In this document: positions 62,869 to 64,000 of the stretch, piece by piece
How the letters are laid out: every line of letters begins with the position of its first letter
Numbering within the stretch: position 1 is the stretch's first letter
Assembly: GCA_963169105.1 (NCBI GenBank)
Contig: OY720642.1
Coordinates: 16,858,965-16,922,964 of the forward strand
Length of the DNA: 64,000 nucleotides
Source: Ceriagrion tenellum
Taxonomy: Eukaryota; Arthropoda; Insecta; Odonata; Coenagrionidae
Reading direction: 5' to 3'
The notes under the pieces: model-generated
The model's input: only the letters and a program-made list of their open reading frames with translations
The model's database searches: none
Told to the model about the DNA's origin: nothing
Translations under genes and position numbers: made by a program

Positions 62869-64000
62869 GCGTAAAGGCTTTTCAAATGTGAATATACTGT
62901 TAAAATATTTAGTAGCTAATAGTTCTGTGAATAATTCCATACATTGTAGATGTTCCGTCCTTGGTTACTTTATTGAACCTACAAATTTTGTTTTCCTTGC
63001 TCAGGAAGGAAAAAAAATGCTCTCGTTAAAAGAATTATGGTCGATGGAAGGTACTCTCAGGTAGCCATAATTTCATTGGCAGCATTTGTTTCAGCTAACG
63101 AACATCATAATTGTTTTTAACGTTGAGCATTGGAGAGGTTTCTACTGCACTCATCAAAGAAGGGGGATAATAAATCATTAGAGTAAATATAATTTGTTTT
63201 CAACTTAATTATGTTAGTTACAACGCGCGTATTTTATCAGTCAACAGTCGAAGATCATAGGTAGTTTGTTCGGAGTGTAATACATTAATACATTGTTAGT
63301 GTTTTTTCATATAGGCAAGAATATTATATTGCCTTTTTGTGCATATAGACGTTGACTGTGGTGAAATACAGTGAGCGATATCACGTTCACGTTAGCCGCC
63401 CCTAGCAATGGAAGTATAATCGTTTTTCACCATGTTATGATATATAAGAATTATTTTATTCATAAGAAATAAGATTAAAAAGTAATATTCCCATTTAATT
63501 TGTCGCATAAGGATGGGAAGCATTTTCATGAAGTAATCCGCTTCAATCACCCACAAAAATTATGAACACGGATGACGCTTTTCGTATGATTTACGAGATG
63601 AAGGCCGCATGATGTCTCTTCCATCGTAGAACGGTTAGGAAAGTGTCAAGTAAGGATTTCACTCCGTCTGCATAGGGATCAAGATAACTTGATAGCAAGT
63701 TAACTAGGCGTTTGCCAAGTTCGGAAGCGACCTAAGCACTAACTTCAGTACGAGACTGTGACTGGCCCATGCATACAAAGTAGAACGGGTGTTTAGCGCT
63801 TGCACTGAAAAGGGGTTGAAAAATATGTCATGTGAATGACAGCACACGTCATCTCCGCATGTCTAGTGAAGCGCCCAGAAATGAAATGCTGCGAACAAAT
63901 TGAAGTTAATAAGTTCATGTAGGCACATAGTAACAGTTCTGAAACTAAATAATGGCAGATTAATTATTATGCATTAAAATTAGCTATCACGATGTTCGCA
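62869..64000. other. Right edge, nothing recognised
   Basis: AT-rich, no supported coding sequence or repeat; upstream exons of the minus-strand gene were looked for and not found here. Confidence 0.4.

Overview
The window is eukaryotic, almost certainly arthropod and probably insect. It has long AT-rich introns, canonical GT-AG splice sites and many decayed DNA transposons and non-LTR retrotransposons. There are no bacterial signals: no operons, no ribosome-binding sites and no tightly packed ORFs. I cannot name the species or order from the sequence.

The main gene runs on the + strand from the left edge to 49712. It is a PIWI-clade Argonaute (Piwi/Aubergine type), reconstructed here as 16 exons. 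The 15 exon junctions all keep the reading frame, giving 821 codons plus a TAA stop. The order is an RG-rich N-terminal tail, N domain, PAZ, MID with a 5'-phosphate pocket, and PIWI with a full D-E-D-H slicer tetrad. Only the extreme 5' end lies outside the window. No frameshift or stop was found in the exons, so the gene looks functional.

The introns make up over 95% of the gene and are packed with mobile DNA. Intron 3 holds a 3.2 kb Tigger/pogo element (5255-8446) inserted in the arm of an older foldback element (3916-8530). Intron 4 holds a CR1/Jockey-type LINE fragment and a palindromic MITE. Other introns hold three copies of a roughly 620-650 bp TA-flanked MITE (15752, 20109, 42276), four copies of an unclassified repeat (9047, 18158, 28080, 31868), two copies of a roughly 190 bp repeat close to exons (3031, 34988), three LINE 3' ends with C-rich tracts (14338 on -, 34080 and 35183 on +), a second LINE C-terminus on - (37422), and a piggyBac pseudogene on - (46692-47556).

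Downstream of the PIWI stop there is a PIF/Harbinger deletion derivative with TTA target duplications (53623-54747), a pogo-like remnant on - (56303-57083) and a MITE (62184-62868). The last recognisable host coding sequence is a GC-rich terminal exon on the - strand (60896-61033). Its gene continues beyond the right edge, and a second CR1-type LINE fragment lies in the inferred intron.

No wholly new biochemical system could be supported. The points most worth a second look are the intact piRNA effector whose own introns carry a mixed-strand transposon collection, the nested foldback/Tigger structure with a perfect hairpin upstream of the transposase, several apparently undescribed repeat families, and the orphan minus-strand exon.
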